DNA of 64,000 bases from Mariniphaga sp041687215 (lineage in GTDB: Bacteria > Bacteroidota > Bacteroidia > Bacteroidales > Prolixibacteraceae): the NCBI RefSeq assembly GCF_041687215.1, contig NZ_JAWLCI010000003.1, forward strand, positions 124,001 to 188,000. The letters run 5' to 3'. Positions 1 through 8,635 of this stretch are shown here, piece by piece. Below the pieces are notes generated by a model. It was not told where the DNA came from. It did no database searches and saw only the letters and a list, made by a program, of their open reading frames with translations. The translations under genes were made by a program, and so were the position numbers. Positions within the stretch are counted from its first letter, which is position 1. The number at the start of each line of letters is the position of its first letter.

Positions 1-320
1 TTCACTTTTACGGGGTGAACGGGGTATTCGTCTTCCCGCGCAAATTGCGCATCGCGGGCTCCCATATTAAATACACCGCCTGGAATAAAAAGCATTTCTT
101 CCAAAGCCGGATTTGTTTTTTTTAAAGAATCAATATTTACTGTTAAAACGCTGTTGGTGGTTGTTAATGAACCATTAAACCGATCGGGAACCGCGCTGAC
201 ACAACATTCTTGTGACTGCACATTTGCTTCTTGGGTTGATTTATTATTGTCATTCTTTTTTGAAGACTGGCAGGAAAATATAAGAATCAAGGGAAAAATG
301 GAGAATATATTTTTTATCAT
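1..320 (-). CDS. Formylglycine-generating-enzyme-like lipoprotein (partial, C-terminus outside window)
   Basis: I translated this directly from the minus strand. The ATG is at 318-320 and the frame runs open through position 1, giving at least 106 codons. The N-terminus is a short hydrophobic signal with a lipobox (LIFSC, Cys at residue 17), then a Ser/Lys/Asn-rich linker containing a Cys-Cys pair. The sequence EEMLFIPGGVFNMGARDAQF follows, which is the typical opening of the FGE/SUMF1 fold (PF03781). Members either oxidise a sulfatase Cys to formylglycine or are non-catalytic relatives such as GldJ/GldK. The active-site cysteines lie beyond the window, so activity cannot be judged. A lipoprotein signal places it in the periplasm or on the outer membrane. 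Most likely a general FGE-like lipoprotein. Confidence 0.8.
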   Translation of the reverse strand, partial: MIKNIFSIFPLILIFSCQSSKKNDNNKSTQEANVQSQECCVSAVPDRFNGSLTTTNSVLTVNIDSLKKTNPALEEMLFIPGGVFNMGARDAQFAREDEYPVHPVKV

Positions 321-418
321 TTTGAAAGGCATATTATCAATCTGAAATAAAAATTTTGATTTAAAGATGTTTTATTCTTTTTTAATTTCAAAATAATTGA
401 AATATTTTCATTAAGATT

Positions 419-685
419 TTACTGATGATTTCCCGGATCGGATTGGTTTTTTTTAAACCAGTTCACCGGATTAAGTTGTTTTTTATACCGGGTAAATAAT
501 TCTTTTCCAACGAGTAACCCGCCCGACCAAAACACAATTTCCATGAGGATCAAACTCACAGTTGACCCTATCACTTTGGTTTTAGTTGGTAAATCGGAAA
601 GTGGAATGAGTAGGGTGGCCGCAAAAAATACCCCTGAAAAAATCATTAAAAATATACCTAGTTTAATTTGCCAGTTCTTTTTCAT
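419..685 (-). CDS. Small two-helix membrane protein (transporter-suffix-like)
   Basis: This encodes 88 residues with a basic N-terminus, two hydrophobic helices (about residues 8-29 and 37-60) and a basic C-terminal tail with an NPVNWFKKN motif. The layout matches small proteins that automated pipelines call 'transporter suffix domain-containing'. I recall that name from general knowledge and could not search it. The function is unknown. It stands alone, about 60 bp downstream of the GH20 gene on the same strand, with no strong sign of co-function. The length and the KxLNPxNWF signature argue for a real gene. Confidence 0.65.
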   Translation of the reverse strand: MKKNWQIKLGIFLMIFSGVFFAATLLIPLSDLPTKTKVIGSTVSLILMEIVFWSGGLLVGKELFTRYKKQLNPVNWFKKNQSDPGNHQ

Positions 686-743
686 TCAAAATTGATGTCA
701 AATTTCTGTCAATAATAACCGGAAAACGAAACTATTGTTCTGC

Positions 744-2324
744 TTAAAAAGTTACCTGCGGTTCAGGGGTGGACTCCGGTTCAAAAAGATTAAAATAATA
801 AATGCCCTTCGATTCGAAATAATTTATCATTGGTTTTAACCGTGTTTTAAAATTGTTGTAATTTTTTACTTCAGGGATGGTCCAGGCTGCCTCGGCAAGC
901 ACAGAAAGCCTGGGATGAATCATGAAATCGAATTGTTGGTTATCTGAAAATTGTTCCGTCCACAGGTTTGCCTGAATCCCAATAATTTGTTCATAATGTG
1001 TTGAAAATCCGGGTAAAGTGTCGGGTGGAAATTGATAAACCAGTTCGGGCGGACTGAAAGCTCCGGCCCAACGTCGGCCAGTTTTATGCGATTCGTGCTG
1101 AACAAAATCGAAATACAACGGAATTCTTGGACAAAGCACCGTAGAAAAGTTTTGGTTGAGCGCTGCCTCAAGTTTTTCGGGTAAATTGTGCCTCCACCAC
1201 ATTACCAGCGAATTTTCAGGACTCAATCCGTGATCGACAATTTCGTCCCAGCCAATAACTGTTTTTCCCAGCATTTGAATCGAATCGGCCATTCGGTGCA
1301 CAAAATAACTTTCAACTTCTTTTAAGTCGCTGAAATGATGCTGTTTCATCAAACGTTGCACATCAGAATTCGTGTTCCAGCTTTCGTTGCCAAAATGCAC
1401 TTCATCTCCGCCCAAATGAATGTACCTGGAAGGGAAAAGCGCGGCAACTTCTCTAAGAATGTCGGTTAGATAAGCGTATGTTTCTTCCTTTCCCGGATTA
1501 AACGTAAATTCCGGATACCTTTCAGAACCGCCTCCTGAAAACTCAGGATAAGCCCGGTTGGCAGCGGCTGCATGTCCCGGCATATCAATTTCAGGGATAA
1601 TTTCGATATTTCGTTCAGCAGCATATTCCACAATTTCCTTAATTTCATCCTGCGTGTAAAATGCAGCAGGAGCATCCGGATTTGAATGATTTCCGATTCC
1701 ACCAACTTCGGTTAATTTTGGGTACTTTTTTATTTCGATTCGCCAACCCGGCACATCGGTTAAGTGCCAGTGAAAGATGTTAAGTTTGTGCAATGCCATT
1801 AAATCGAGTAATTCCTTTACTTTTTGGGCTCCAAAAAAATGACGCGATTCGTCGAGCATAATTCCACGCCACTTAAAACGCGGTTGATCCCTGAGGGTAA
1901 TAACCGAAATCTCAAGACTACCATTTTCTGATTCAGCAAAAAGCAGTATTTGCCTCAAAGTTTGCAGCCCGTTAAAAATGCCCTCCACCGAATTGGCTTT
2001 AATTGTAATTTGTTTTTTCGTTGTTTCAAGCTCGTAAAATTCACTTTTATTAAGGGGTTGTTGCAAAATAATTTTGATGTCTGCTTTTTCATCTTTTGTA
2101 AGCTGAACCGGAAGAACTTCCGCCATTTGGGAAGTAAAAATCAGGGCAGTCTTCTCTATCGTTTCGTCGTTAAAATGGAGGGTTAATTCTTTTTTAATTT
2201 TGAATGCACCCTTTCTGTAAGCCATTTCGTTGGGCAGTGGAATAACGTTAATCGGGGTTGGTTCCGGTTTTTCCACAGAACAACCTAAAATAAATAACAG
2301 CATAAAGTAGCCAATGAATTTCAT
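744..2324 (-). CDS. GH20 beta-N-acetylhexosaminidase, lipoprotein
   Basis: This is a 526-residue family 20 glycoside hydrolase that removes terminal GlcNAc or GalNAc from glycans. The lipobox is LFILGC (Cys15), so it is lipid-anchored. The GH20b-like N-terminal domain spans about residues 25-150 and the catalytic TIM barrel about 152-500. The catalytic Asp-Glu pair of the substrate-assisted mechanism is visible as HLGGDEVH (D307, E308). Further family hallmarks are FHWHLTD near 184-190 and PEIDMPGH near 244-251. The length is normal for single-module Bacteroidota GH20 enzymes. Substrates could be chitooligosaccharides, peptidoglycan-derived or host-type glycans, and the sequence does not decide between them. 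Confidence 0.95.
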   Translation of the reverse strand: MKFIGYFMLLFILGCSVEKPEPTPINVIPLPNEMAYRKGAFKIKKELTLHFNDETIEKTALIFTSQMAEVLPVQLTKDEKADIKIILQQPLNKSEFYELETTKKQITIKANSVEGIFNGLQTLRQILLFAESENGSLEISVITLRDQPRFKWRGIMLDESRHFFGAQKVKELLDLMALHKLNIFHWHLTDVPGWRIEIKKYPKLTEVGGIGNHSNPDAPAAFYTQDEIKEIVEYAAERNIEIIPEIDMPGHAAAANRAYPEFSGGGSERYPEFTFNPGKEETYAYLTDILREVAALFPSRYIHLGGDEVHFGNESWNTNSDVQRLMKQHHFSDLKEVESYFVHRMADSIQMLGKTVIGWDEIVDHGLSPENSLVMWWRHNLPEKLEAALNQNFSTVLCPRIPLYFDFVQHESHKTGRRWAGAFSPPELVYQFPPDTLPGFSTHYEQIIGIQANLWTEQFSDNQQFDFMIHPRLSVLAEAAWTIPEVKNYNNFKTRLKPMINYFESKGIYYFNLFEPESTPEPQVTF

Positions 2325-2395
2325 CTTCTGGTTTTTAAGATTTTACAGAATGGAAAAATCCTCTTTGTAGTAAAAATTTTAAATCTGAAATGCTA

Positions 2396-3160
2396 TTAAT
2401 CGATTCGTTTTGCAGCCCAATTGATCGCATTTTTAATATGAACCTTCACCTTTTCATCCTGAAAAGCTTCGTGGGTGTGGCCAAAACCGGTGTAAAACGA
2501 ACGCATTCCGTCTTTTTCCAGCCACCAAATGATGGGGTGATCCCCCATGCGCCAGTCGTCGTTTTTGTATTTTTTTATGCTACCCTCATCAAGCGTTGCC
2601 AGCACATTCACTTTTGGGCGAGGATTTTCCCTGAACGTGTACCATTCGTCAAATGTGGTGTAGCTTTCCATTCCTTTAAATGGTTTCATAGCCGGATGAT
2701 CGAAATTTTCAAAAATAACGGTGCCGGTTTGGGCTGGCGGATGGGTTTTGAAATAACCGCCAATCAGTTCGCCGTAAAATGGCCACTCGTATTCAAAATC
2801 AGCAGCCGAATGAATTCCAACCATTCCTTTTCCTTTTTTCATGAAATTTTCAAAAGCTACCTGTTCACTGGCATTCAGCGCATCGCCTGTCGGATTCATA
2901 AATACAACCACATCAAAACCGGATAGTATTTCAGTGTTAAAAGCAGAACTCTCCTCGGTAGCAGTAATAACCCAGTTTTGCGATTTACTCAGGTCGAACA
3001 GCATTTTTATTCCCGACGACAGCGATTCATGCCGGAAACCTGAAGTTTTTGAAAAAACGAGAATATGCGCCGGGGTTTCAAATTCGGGTTCTTTTTCCTG
3101 TGCACACATGGAAAACGAAAATAAAATGAGTAAGCCAAAAGTTAAAATAGTGATTTTCAT
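2396..3160 (-). CDS. ThuA-domain protein, secreted
   Basis: These 254 residues comprise a signal peptide (about 1-20, ending near FSMCAQ) and a single ThuA domain (PF06283, glutamine-amidotransferase-like flavodoxin fold). Recognisable family features are ILVFSKTSGFRHES at the start, GKGMVGIHSAAD in the middle and WRMGDHPIIWW with FYTGFGHTHEAF near the end. ThuA proteins sit in sugar-utilisation loci and some act in conversion of keto-sugars. The reaction here is not known. It is encoded 71 bp upstream of the GH20 gene on the same strand, so the two may be co-transcribed. Confidence 0.88.
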   Translation of the reverse strand: MKITILTFGLLILFSFSMCAQEKEPEFETPAHILVFSKTSGFRHESLSSGIKMLFDLSKSQNWVITATEESSAFNTEILSGFDVVVFMNPTGDALNASEQVAFENFMKKGKGMVGIHSAADFEYEWPFYGELIGGYFKTHPPAQTGTVIFENFDHPAMKPFKGMESYTTFDEWYTFRENPRPKVNVLATLDEGSIKKYKNDDWRMGDHPIIWWLEKDGMRSFYTGFGHTHEAFQDEKVKVHIKNAINWAAKRID

Positions 3161-3320
3161 TGGATGTAATTTTTACAATTCATGTGCAATGTAGTTAAAA
3201 TCCCTTTGAGGTTACAAAGAATAAAATGAAATATTTTTATGAAGTGGTTCATTTCGCACATAAATATTTTTCGCGGTTGATTTTATAAGATAATGAATCG
3301 GAATTCGGGTTACCAAATGT

Positions 3321-3328
3321 TATATTTG
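3321..3328 (+). promoter_or_regulatory. Candidate -7 element for the M48 protease gene
   Basis: TATATTTG matches the Bacteroidota sigma-ABfr -7 consensus TAnnTTTG exactly and lies 21 bp before the ATG at 3350. No clear -33 TTTG is visible at the usual spacing. Confidence 0.4.
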
Positions 3329-3349
3329 CGATTCATATAATTATTCAAT

Positions 3350-4588
3350 ATGCACGAAGTTATTTTTTGGATCATCATAACGATACTTGTTCTCGATTTT
3401 GTTTTCGAAAATTACCTGGAATACCTGAACACCAAACGGATGGGCACTAAACTGCCAGATGAACTGAAAGGGATTTACGACGATGAAAAATATACCAAAC
3501 AACAGGCCTATCAAAAAGAAAATCACCGGTTTGGAATGATTACCGGGACTTTCAGCTTTTTGGTTATTCTGGCCATGTTTGTTTTTTACGGATTTGCATT
3601 TGTTGACAGCATTGCATGGAATATTGCCTCTCATGCCATTTTGGCGGCACTACTTTTTTTCGGTATCATCATGTTTGCTTCTGACTTAATTACCATGCCT
3701 TTTTCTGTTTACGATACGTTTGTGATTGAAGAAAAATACGGTTTCAACAAAACCACTCCCAAAACGTTTGTGCTCGATCAGTTAAAAGGGTGGGTGCTGG
3801 GAGCTATTATTGGTGGCGGATTGCTGGCACTTATCATTTTTATTTACCAGAAAACGCAAGACATGTTCTGGATTTACGCCTGGCTAGTGGTGGCAGCTTT
3901 CAGTATTTTTATGGCCATGTTTTATTCCAACCTTATAGTGCCGTTTTTCAACAAACAAACCCCGCTGGAAGAGGGTCAGTTGCGTACTGCCATTCAGCAA
4001 TTTGCCGAAAAAGTAGGTTTCAAACTCGACAATATTTTTGTGATAAACGGCTCGAAACGATCCACAAAAGCCAATGCTTATTTTACCGGGCTTGGCGCCA
4101 AAAAGCGAATTGTGCTGTATGACACGCTGATTGAAGAGATGGGAACTGATGAAATTGTTGCGGTACTGGCTCACGAAATAGGTCACTATAAAAAGAAACA
4201 CGTCATGCAGGGACTGGTCATTTCACTGATTCAAACCGGAATTGTGCTGTTCATTTTTTCTCTGTTGATCGAAAATTCTCACCTGAGCAAAGCGCTCGGC
4301 GTTGAAGAGCCAAACTTTCATATCGGACTGGTGGCATTTGGTATTTTGTATTCACCGGTTTCGTTTGTTTTGGGAATTTTTATGAACCAGCTTATCCGGA
4401 AAAACGAATACCAGGCCGATGCGTTTGCAGCACAGCATTTTAAACCGGAGCCGCTGATCTCTGCGCTGAAAAAACTTTCGCAAAAAAACCTGAGTAACCT
4501 GACTCCACATCCGTTGTATGTTTTTTTCAACTATTCGCACCCTCCGTTGTTTGAACGGTTGAAACATTTGAAAACATTTGAAAAATAA
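3350..4588 (+). CDS. M48 family CAAX-type (Ste24-like) metalloprotease
   Basis: This is a 412-residue integral membrane zinc protease of the Ste24/CAAX prenyl protease 1 type. Several hydrophobic helices fill residues 1-30, 60-110, 145-200, 285-305 and 322-348. The zinc motif is LAHEIGHYKKKH (HEXXH at 275-279), with the third ligand expected at E353 in NEYQADAFA. The family C-terminal motif SHPP is at 396-399. The N-terminal peptidase_M48_N region is complete and the length matches full Ste24 homologues. In bacteria these enzymes are thought to take part in membrane-protein quality control. It is monocistronic or leads into cinA, which starts about 100 bp downstream. Confidence 0.93.
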   Translation: MHEVIFWIIITILVLDFVFENYLEYLNTKRMGTKLPDELKGIYDDEKYTKQQAYQKENHRFGMITGTFSFLVILAMFVFYGFAFVDSIAWNIASHAILAALLFFGIIMFASDLITMPFSVYDTFVIEEKYGFNKTTPKTFVLDQLKGWVLGAIIGGGLLALIIFIYQKTQDMFWIYAWLVVAAFSIFMAMFYSNLIVPFFNKQTPLEEGQLRTAIQQFAEKVGFKLDNIFVINGSKRSTKANAYFTGLGAKKRIVLYDTLIEEMGTDEIVAVLAHEIGHYKKKHVMQGLVISLIQTGIVLFIFSLLIENSHLSKALGVEEPNFHIGLVAFGILYSPVSFVLGIFMNQLIRKNEYQADAFAAQHFKPEPLISALKKLSQKNLSNLTPHPLYVFFNYSHPPLFERLKHLKTFEK

Positions 4589-4686
4589 CATGGCGCATTT
4601 GCGTCTTAGCGAGAGAAAACATGATTAGTTGGTTTTTACTTTTCTTAGTCTTGTGTCTCGTAGTCTGATATTTTGATACTTATAAA

Positions 4687-5928
4687 ATGAAAGCAGAAAT
4701 TATAACCATTGGCGATGAAATTCTCATCGGGCAGATAATTGACACCAACTCGGCCTGGATTGCCGAACAATTCAATCTGAGCGGCATTGAAATCTACCAG
4801 ATTACATCGGTTCACGATGATAGCGATCACATAATGGAAGCCTTGAAAAATGCTGAAGAAAAGGTGGATTTGGTCATTCTTACAGGCGGCCTCGGGCCAA
4901 CAAAAGATGATATTACAAAACATACCCTTTGCGAATATTTCAACACGAAAATGGTGTTTCATGAGCCCACATTTGAACACATTAAACAACGATTTAAAAA
5001 CCGGAACATCGATTTGAACAAGCTGAACCGCGATCAGGCGCTGGTCCCGGAGTCGTGCACGGTTTTGCCCAACAAAGCGGGCACAGCGCCGGGCATGTGG
5101 TTCGAAAAGAATGATACCATTTTTGTTTCGGTGCCCGGAGTCCCGTTCGAAATGAAATATTTGGTGGAAAATGAAATTTTGCCCCGCCTGCAAAACAACG
5201 GGAAAACCAAAGCCATTTTTCACAAGACGGTTCAAACGCAGGGACTCCCAGAGTCGATGCTGGCCCAGCGCATTGAAAACTGGGAAAACTCGCTGCCCAA
5301 AAACATTAAGCTGGCTTATCTTCCCAACCCCATGTCGGTGAGGTTGCGACTATCAGCCATGGGAAGTGATTTAAATGAATTGAAACGACAGGTTCAGGAT
5401 GAAATAGAACGCCTGAAGCAGCTCATTCCCGACCATATTTTTGGTTTCGATAATGAAACTTTGGCTGAGGTGATTGGAAAAATGTTACTGGAAAAAGGTC
5501 AAACGCTTGCCGTTGCAGAAAGTTGCACAGGTGGTTACATCTCACATCTCATTACCTCGGTTCCCGGAAGTTCGGGCTGGTACAAGGGCGGAACTACGGC
5601 CTATTCAAACGAAATAAAACAAAACCTGCTGGGAGTTTCAGTGGAATCACTGGAAAAGCACGGCGCTGTTAGTGAACAAGTGGTGCGCGAAATGGCAACT
5701 GGCGCCCGTAACAAACTGAATGCTGATTTTGCAGTGGCAACATCGGGAATTGCCGGCCCAACTGGCGGGACGGAAGAAAAGCCAGTGGGTACGGTCTGGT
5801 TTGCCGTAGCTGGTCCCGGGAATACAGTTGCCGAAAAATTTGTGTTTGGCGATAATCGTGAAAGGAATATCATCCGGTCGAGCCAAACGGCGCTGCAGAT
5901 TTTACGGAAAACTATTATCACTCTTTAA
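4687..5928 (+). CDS. cinA: CinA: competence/damage-inducible protein, NMN amidohydrolase
   Basis: These 413 residues show the full CinA architecture. The N-terminal MoCF-biosynthesis-like domain (about 1-170) has ITIGDEILIGQI and the TGGLGPTKDD loop. A middle region follows, then the C-terminal CinA amidohydrolase domain (about 255-412) with AESCTGG at 277-283 and TSGIAGPTGG at 352-361. The C-terminal domain deamidates nicotinamide mononucleotide. The N-terminal domain has ADP-ribose pyrophosphatase activity in characterised homologues. All key segments are present. It precedes the AsmA-like gene by about 100 bp on the same strand. Confidence 0.95.
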   Translation: MKAEIITIGDEILIGQIIDTNSAWIAEQFNLSGIEIYQITSVHDDSDHIMEALKNAEEKVDLVILTGGLGPTKDDITKHTLCEYFNTKMVFHEPTFEHIKQRFKNRNIDLNKLNRDQALVPESCTVLPNKAGTAPGMWFEKNDTIFVSVPGVPFEMKYLVENEILPRLQNNGKTKAIFHKTVQTQGLPESMLAQRIENWENSLPKNIKLAYLPNPMSVRLRLSAMGSDLNELKRQVQDEIERLKQLIPDHIFGFDNETLAEVIGKMLLEKGQTLAVAESCTGGYISHLITSVPGSSGWYKGGTTAYSNEIKQNLLGVSVESLEKHGAVSEQVVREMATGARNKLNADFAVATSGIAGPTGGTEEKPVGTVWFAVAGPGNTVAEKFVFGDNRERNIIRSSQTALQILRKTIITL

Positions 5929-6027
5929 CACTTATCCCCGTCAAATTCGTCAGGTTTTCTTTAATTTTGAAACATGGCATCATTTTAGGAGGGTGTTACT
6001 GTCAAAATTAAAAAACACAAAAAGAAC

Positions 6028-8550
6028 ATGAAGAAAATACTCATCATTATTGGAATAATTGTGGCAGTGCTGGTAGCGGCGTTATCTGCCATTCCGCTGT
6101 TTTTCAAGCAGACTTTAATCGAAAAAGCGAAAACCACCATCAACAAAAATGTAAATGGCAAAGTGGAATTTGCCGACCTGAAACTGTCGCTTCTACGCAG
6201 TTTTCCCAAAGTAACACTTGAATTAACTGATGTTTTGGTCGTTGGTAAAGGCGAATTTCAAAACGATACCATTTTTACCGTTCCCTCGTTGCGTTCAAAA
6301 ACCGCATTGCGGCAGTTGTTCAATAAGGATAACATTGGTATTGAGGAAATTATTCTCGATCGTCCGCTACTTAAGCTTGTGGTTGGGCCAACCGGAAATG
6401 TCAACTGGGACCTCATGGTAGAATCGGACGAGGCTGCTGAAACGGTTCCCTCGGTGGCAGGCGACGCAGAAGAAGATGGCCTGGTGCTCCAGCTTGAGAA
6501 GATTGAAATCATCAAAGCAAATTTTATTTATGAAGACCGGGAAATGGATATGTTGCTGAAGTTTGATGAAATCGACATTGATATTTCAGGAAAAATGTAC
6601 GGAACAGCCGCACAATTGCTGGCCGAAGGGACGGCTGCAAAGTTTTTACTGAATTATGTAGGTGTGAATTACATTTCCAATACTTCGGTGGAAACCCGCA
6701 CGGTGCTGAATGTGGATTACGATAAAATGGACATCGAAATTCAGGAAAACGAACTGCTGATAAACCGCCTGCCACTGGAAGTGCTTGGTCTGATTCAAAT
6801 GCCCAACGACAGCATGTTTTTCGATTTGAAACTGCAAACAAAAGAATCGGGGTTCGATAATTTTCTGGCTCTGGTGCCTCCCGATTACGAGGATTATCTG
6901 AAAGACATTGAAACCAGCGGTACGGCCACCATTTCAGGTACAGTAAAAGGATTTTATTTTGAAGAAGATTATCCTGCATTCGACCTGAAAATGGATGTTG
7001 CCAACGGGAATGTTCATTATGCTGATTTGCCCGAAGAAATTAAAAATATTTCAGCCGATGTGAGTATTAAAAAGCCACAAGGAGATCTCGATTTAACAGA
7101 GGTTAATATTTCAAAAGCTCATGCCGAAGTGAAAAACAGTCCGGTGGATTTAACACTACAACTCAAAAAGTTGTTTTCCGATCCCTGGTTTGACGGGGCT
7201 TTTGTTGGGAACGTAAATTTCAACGATTTGAAAGATGCGCTTCCACTTGATAGTGTGGATATTGCAGGAATAATTGATGCAAACCTTTTTGTAAAAGGCA
7301 ACTATTCTGCCATTGAAAACGAAGAATACGAAAAAATTCAGTCGGACGGAACGGTTTTATTAACGCGTTTTATTTACAATTCACCATCATTAACACAACA
7401 AATTAATATTCCTGAAGGCAGACTCGATTTTTCTCCCCGCGCGGTTAACCTAAGTGGACTAAACCTGCGTGTTGGAGCAAGCGATTTTAAATTAACCGGA
7501 CAGGTTAACAACTACCTTAATTACTTACTCAAAGACGGAACTTTGGCAGGTAATCTTCAATTGAATTCCAATCTTGTTAATCTGAATGAGTTGCTGCGCT
7601 TGCAGGTAGTCAAAACTGATACAACTGCCCAACAACCAAATCAGCCATTGGCAGAAAATGCTGCTGAAGAGGAGATTCTTGTTTTTGATATTCCCAAAAA
7701 TATTGATTTTACATTTCAATCAAATATTCAGCGGGTTATTTTCGAACAACTTCCCATTACCGATGTAAATGGTTTAATTACAGCTCGTAACGGTAAACTG
7801 GTCCTCGACGGACTGAATATGCGCATGCTCGATGGTGAATTGAAACTGACTGGTTCTTATGAAAATACAACAGAAAATCAGCCATTTTTCGATTTTGGTT
7901 TCGATTTAGTTGGGGTAGATATTCCAAAAGCCTATCAAACACTTACGAGTGTACAACGCATGATGCCCATTGCACGGCAAAGCCAGGGAAAATTCAGTAC
8001 CAGTTTGAAAGTGAACGGGCAACTGAGCCAGGGATTTAAACTGCTTGCCACATCCATTGACGGAACCGGTTTATTTAGTACAGAAAACCTTCAGATTATT
8101 GAATCGCCTATATTTAACCAGTTAAAAGGAATTTTAAAATCGGAACGATTGAGCAATGTTAAAGTTGATGATTTTCGTGCGTTCGTGGAAGTGGTTGATG
8201 GAACTATTCAACTGAAACCTTTTACTACCCGAATTGCTGGTCAGGAAACTAAAATTGCCGGAAATCTTAACACGGAAAATCTGCTGGATATGCGCCTCGA
8301 TTTCAACGTGCAGCGGGAAGCATTCGGAAATGATATTCAAAATATTTTAAGCGTTTTACCGGGACAGGAACGTATTCAACTTATACCGGCTTCAGTGCTG
8401 TTGAGCGGCCCGGTTGGAAAACCTGAAGTAAAAATTGATTTGAATGATGCCCGTAAAATGATTACCGAGGAAGTAAAAAAATCAACCAGGGATAATCTAC
8501 AGGATAACCTGAATAAAATAGGTGAAGGTTTGAGAAAGCTGATAAAATAA
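6028..8550 (+). CDS. AsmA-family envelope protein
   Basis: This 840-residue protein has one N-terminal transmembrane anchor (about 5-25) and a very long, largely beta-strand periplasmic part. The opening, with FFKQTLIEKAK followed by VNGKVEFADLKLSLLRSFPKV, is characteristic of AsmA/TamB-like proteins. The C-terminal region, with GLFSTENLQI and a PGQERIQLIPASVLLSGPVGKP segment, matches AsmA-like C-terminal domains. The family forms hydrophobic bridges that move phospholipids between inner and outer membranes. A bidirectional terminator follows directly. No defect was seen. Confidence 0.88.
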   Translation: MKKILIIIGIIVAVLVAALSAIPLFFKQTLIEKAKTTINKNVNGKVEFADLKLSLLRSFPKVTLELTDVLVVGKGEFQNDTIFTVPSLRSKTALRQLFNKDNIGIEEIILDRPLLKLVVGPTGNVNWDLMVESDEAAETVPSVAGDAEEDGLVLQLEKIEIIKANFIYEDREMDMLLKFDEIDIDISGKMYGTAAQLLAEGTAAKFLLNYVGVNYISNTSVETRTVLNVDYDKMDIEIQENELLINRLPLEVLGLIQMPNDSMFFDLKLQTKESGFDNFLALVPPDYEDYLKDIETSGTATISGTVKGFYFEEDYPAFDLKMDVANGNVHYADLPEEIKNISADVSIKKPQGDLDLTEVNISKAHAEVKNSPVDLTLQLKKLFSDPWFDGAFVGNVNFNDLKDALPLDSVDIAGIIDANLFVKGNYSAIENEEYEKIQSDGTVLLTRFIYNSPSLTQQINIPEGRLDFSPRAVNLSGLNLRVGASDFKLTGQVNNYLNYLLKDGTLAGNLQLNSNLVNLNELLRLQVVKTDTTAQQPNQPLAENAAEEEILVFDIPKNIDFTFQSNIQRVIFEQLPITDVNGLITARNGKLVLDGLNMRMLDGELKLTGSYENTTENQPFFDFGFDLVGVDIPKAYQTLTSVQRMMPIARQSQGKFSTSLKVNGQLSQGFKLLATSIDGTGLFSTENLQIIESPIFNQLKGILKSERLSNVKVDDFRAFVEVVDGTIQLKPFTTRIAGQETKIAGNLNTENLLDMRLDFNVQREAFGNDIQNILSVLPGQERIQLIPASVLLSGPVGKPEVKIDLNDARKMITEEVKKSTRDNLQDNLNKIGEGLRKLIK

Positions 8551-8570
8551 GCTCTACTTTTTAACAAACA

Positions 8571-8610
8571 AAAAACCATATTTCCAGCATTTTCAGGAAA
8601 TATGGTTTTT
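8571..8610. terminator. Bidirectional hairpin terminator between AsmA-like and GH2 genes
   Basis: A perfect 15-bp inverted repeat (arms 8571-8585 and 8596-8610, core ACCATATTTCC/GGAAATATGGT) with a 10-nt loop is flanked by an A-run on one side and a T-run on the other. It therefore serves both converging genes. Confidence 0.9.
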
Positions 8611-8635
8611 AATTTTGTATGATTTTTAAAAAAAA

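Noticed and set aside
1..320. Identification of the partial lipoprotein as GldK or GldJ
   Set aside because: The N-terminal region lacks the features I associate with those gliding proteins. The generic FGE opening is all that can be supported.
2390..2926. 178-codon plus-strand frame over the ThuA gene
   Set aside because: Mirror of a convincing ThuA protein on the other strand, with no signal or motif.
4645..5235. 196-codon minus-strand frame over cinA
   Set aside because: Antisense to well-conserved CinA motifs, with no recognisable features of its own.
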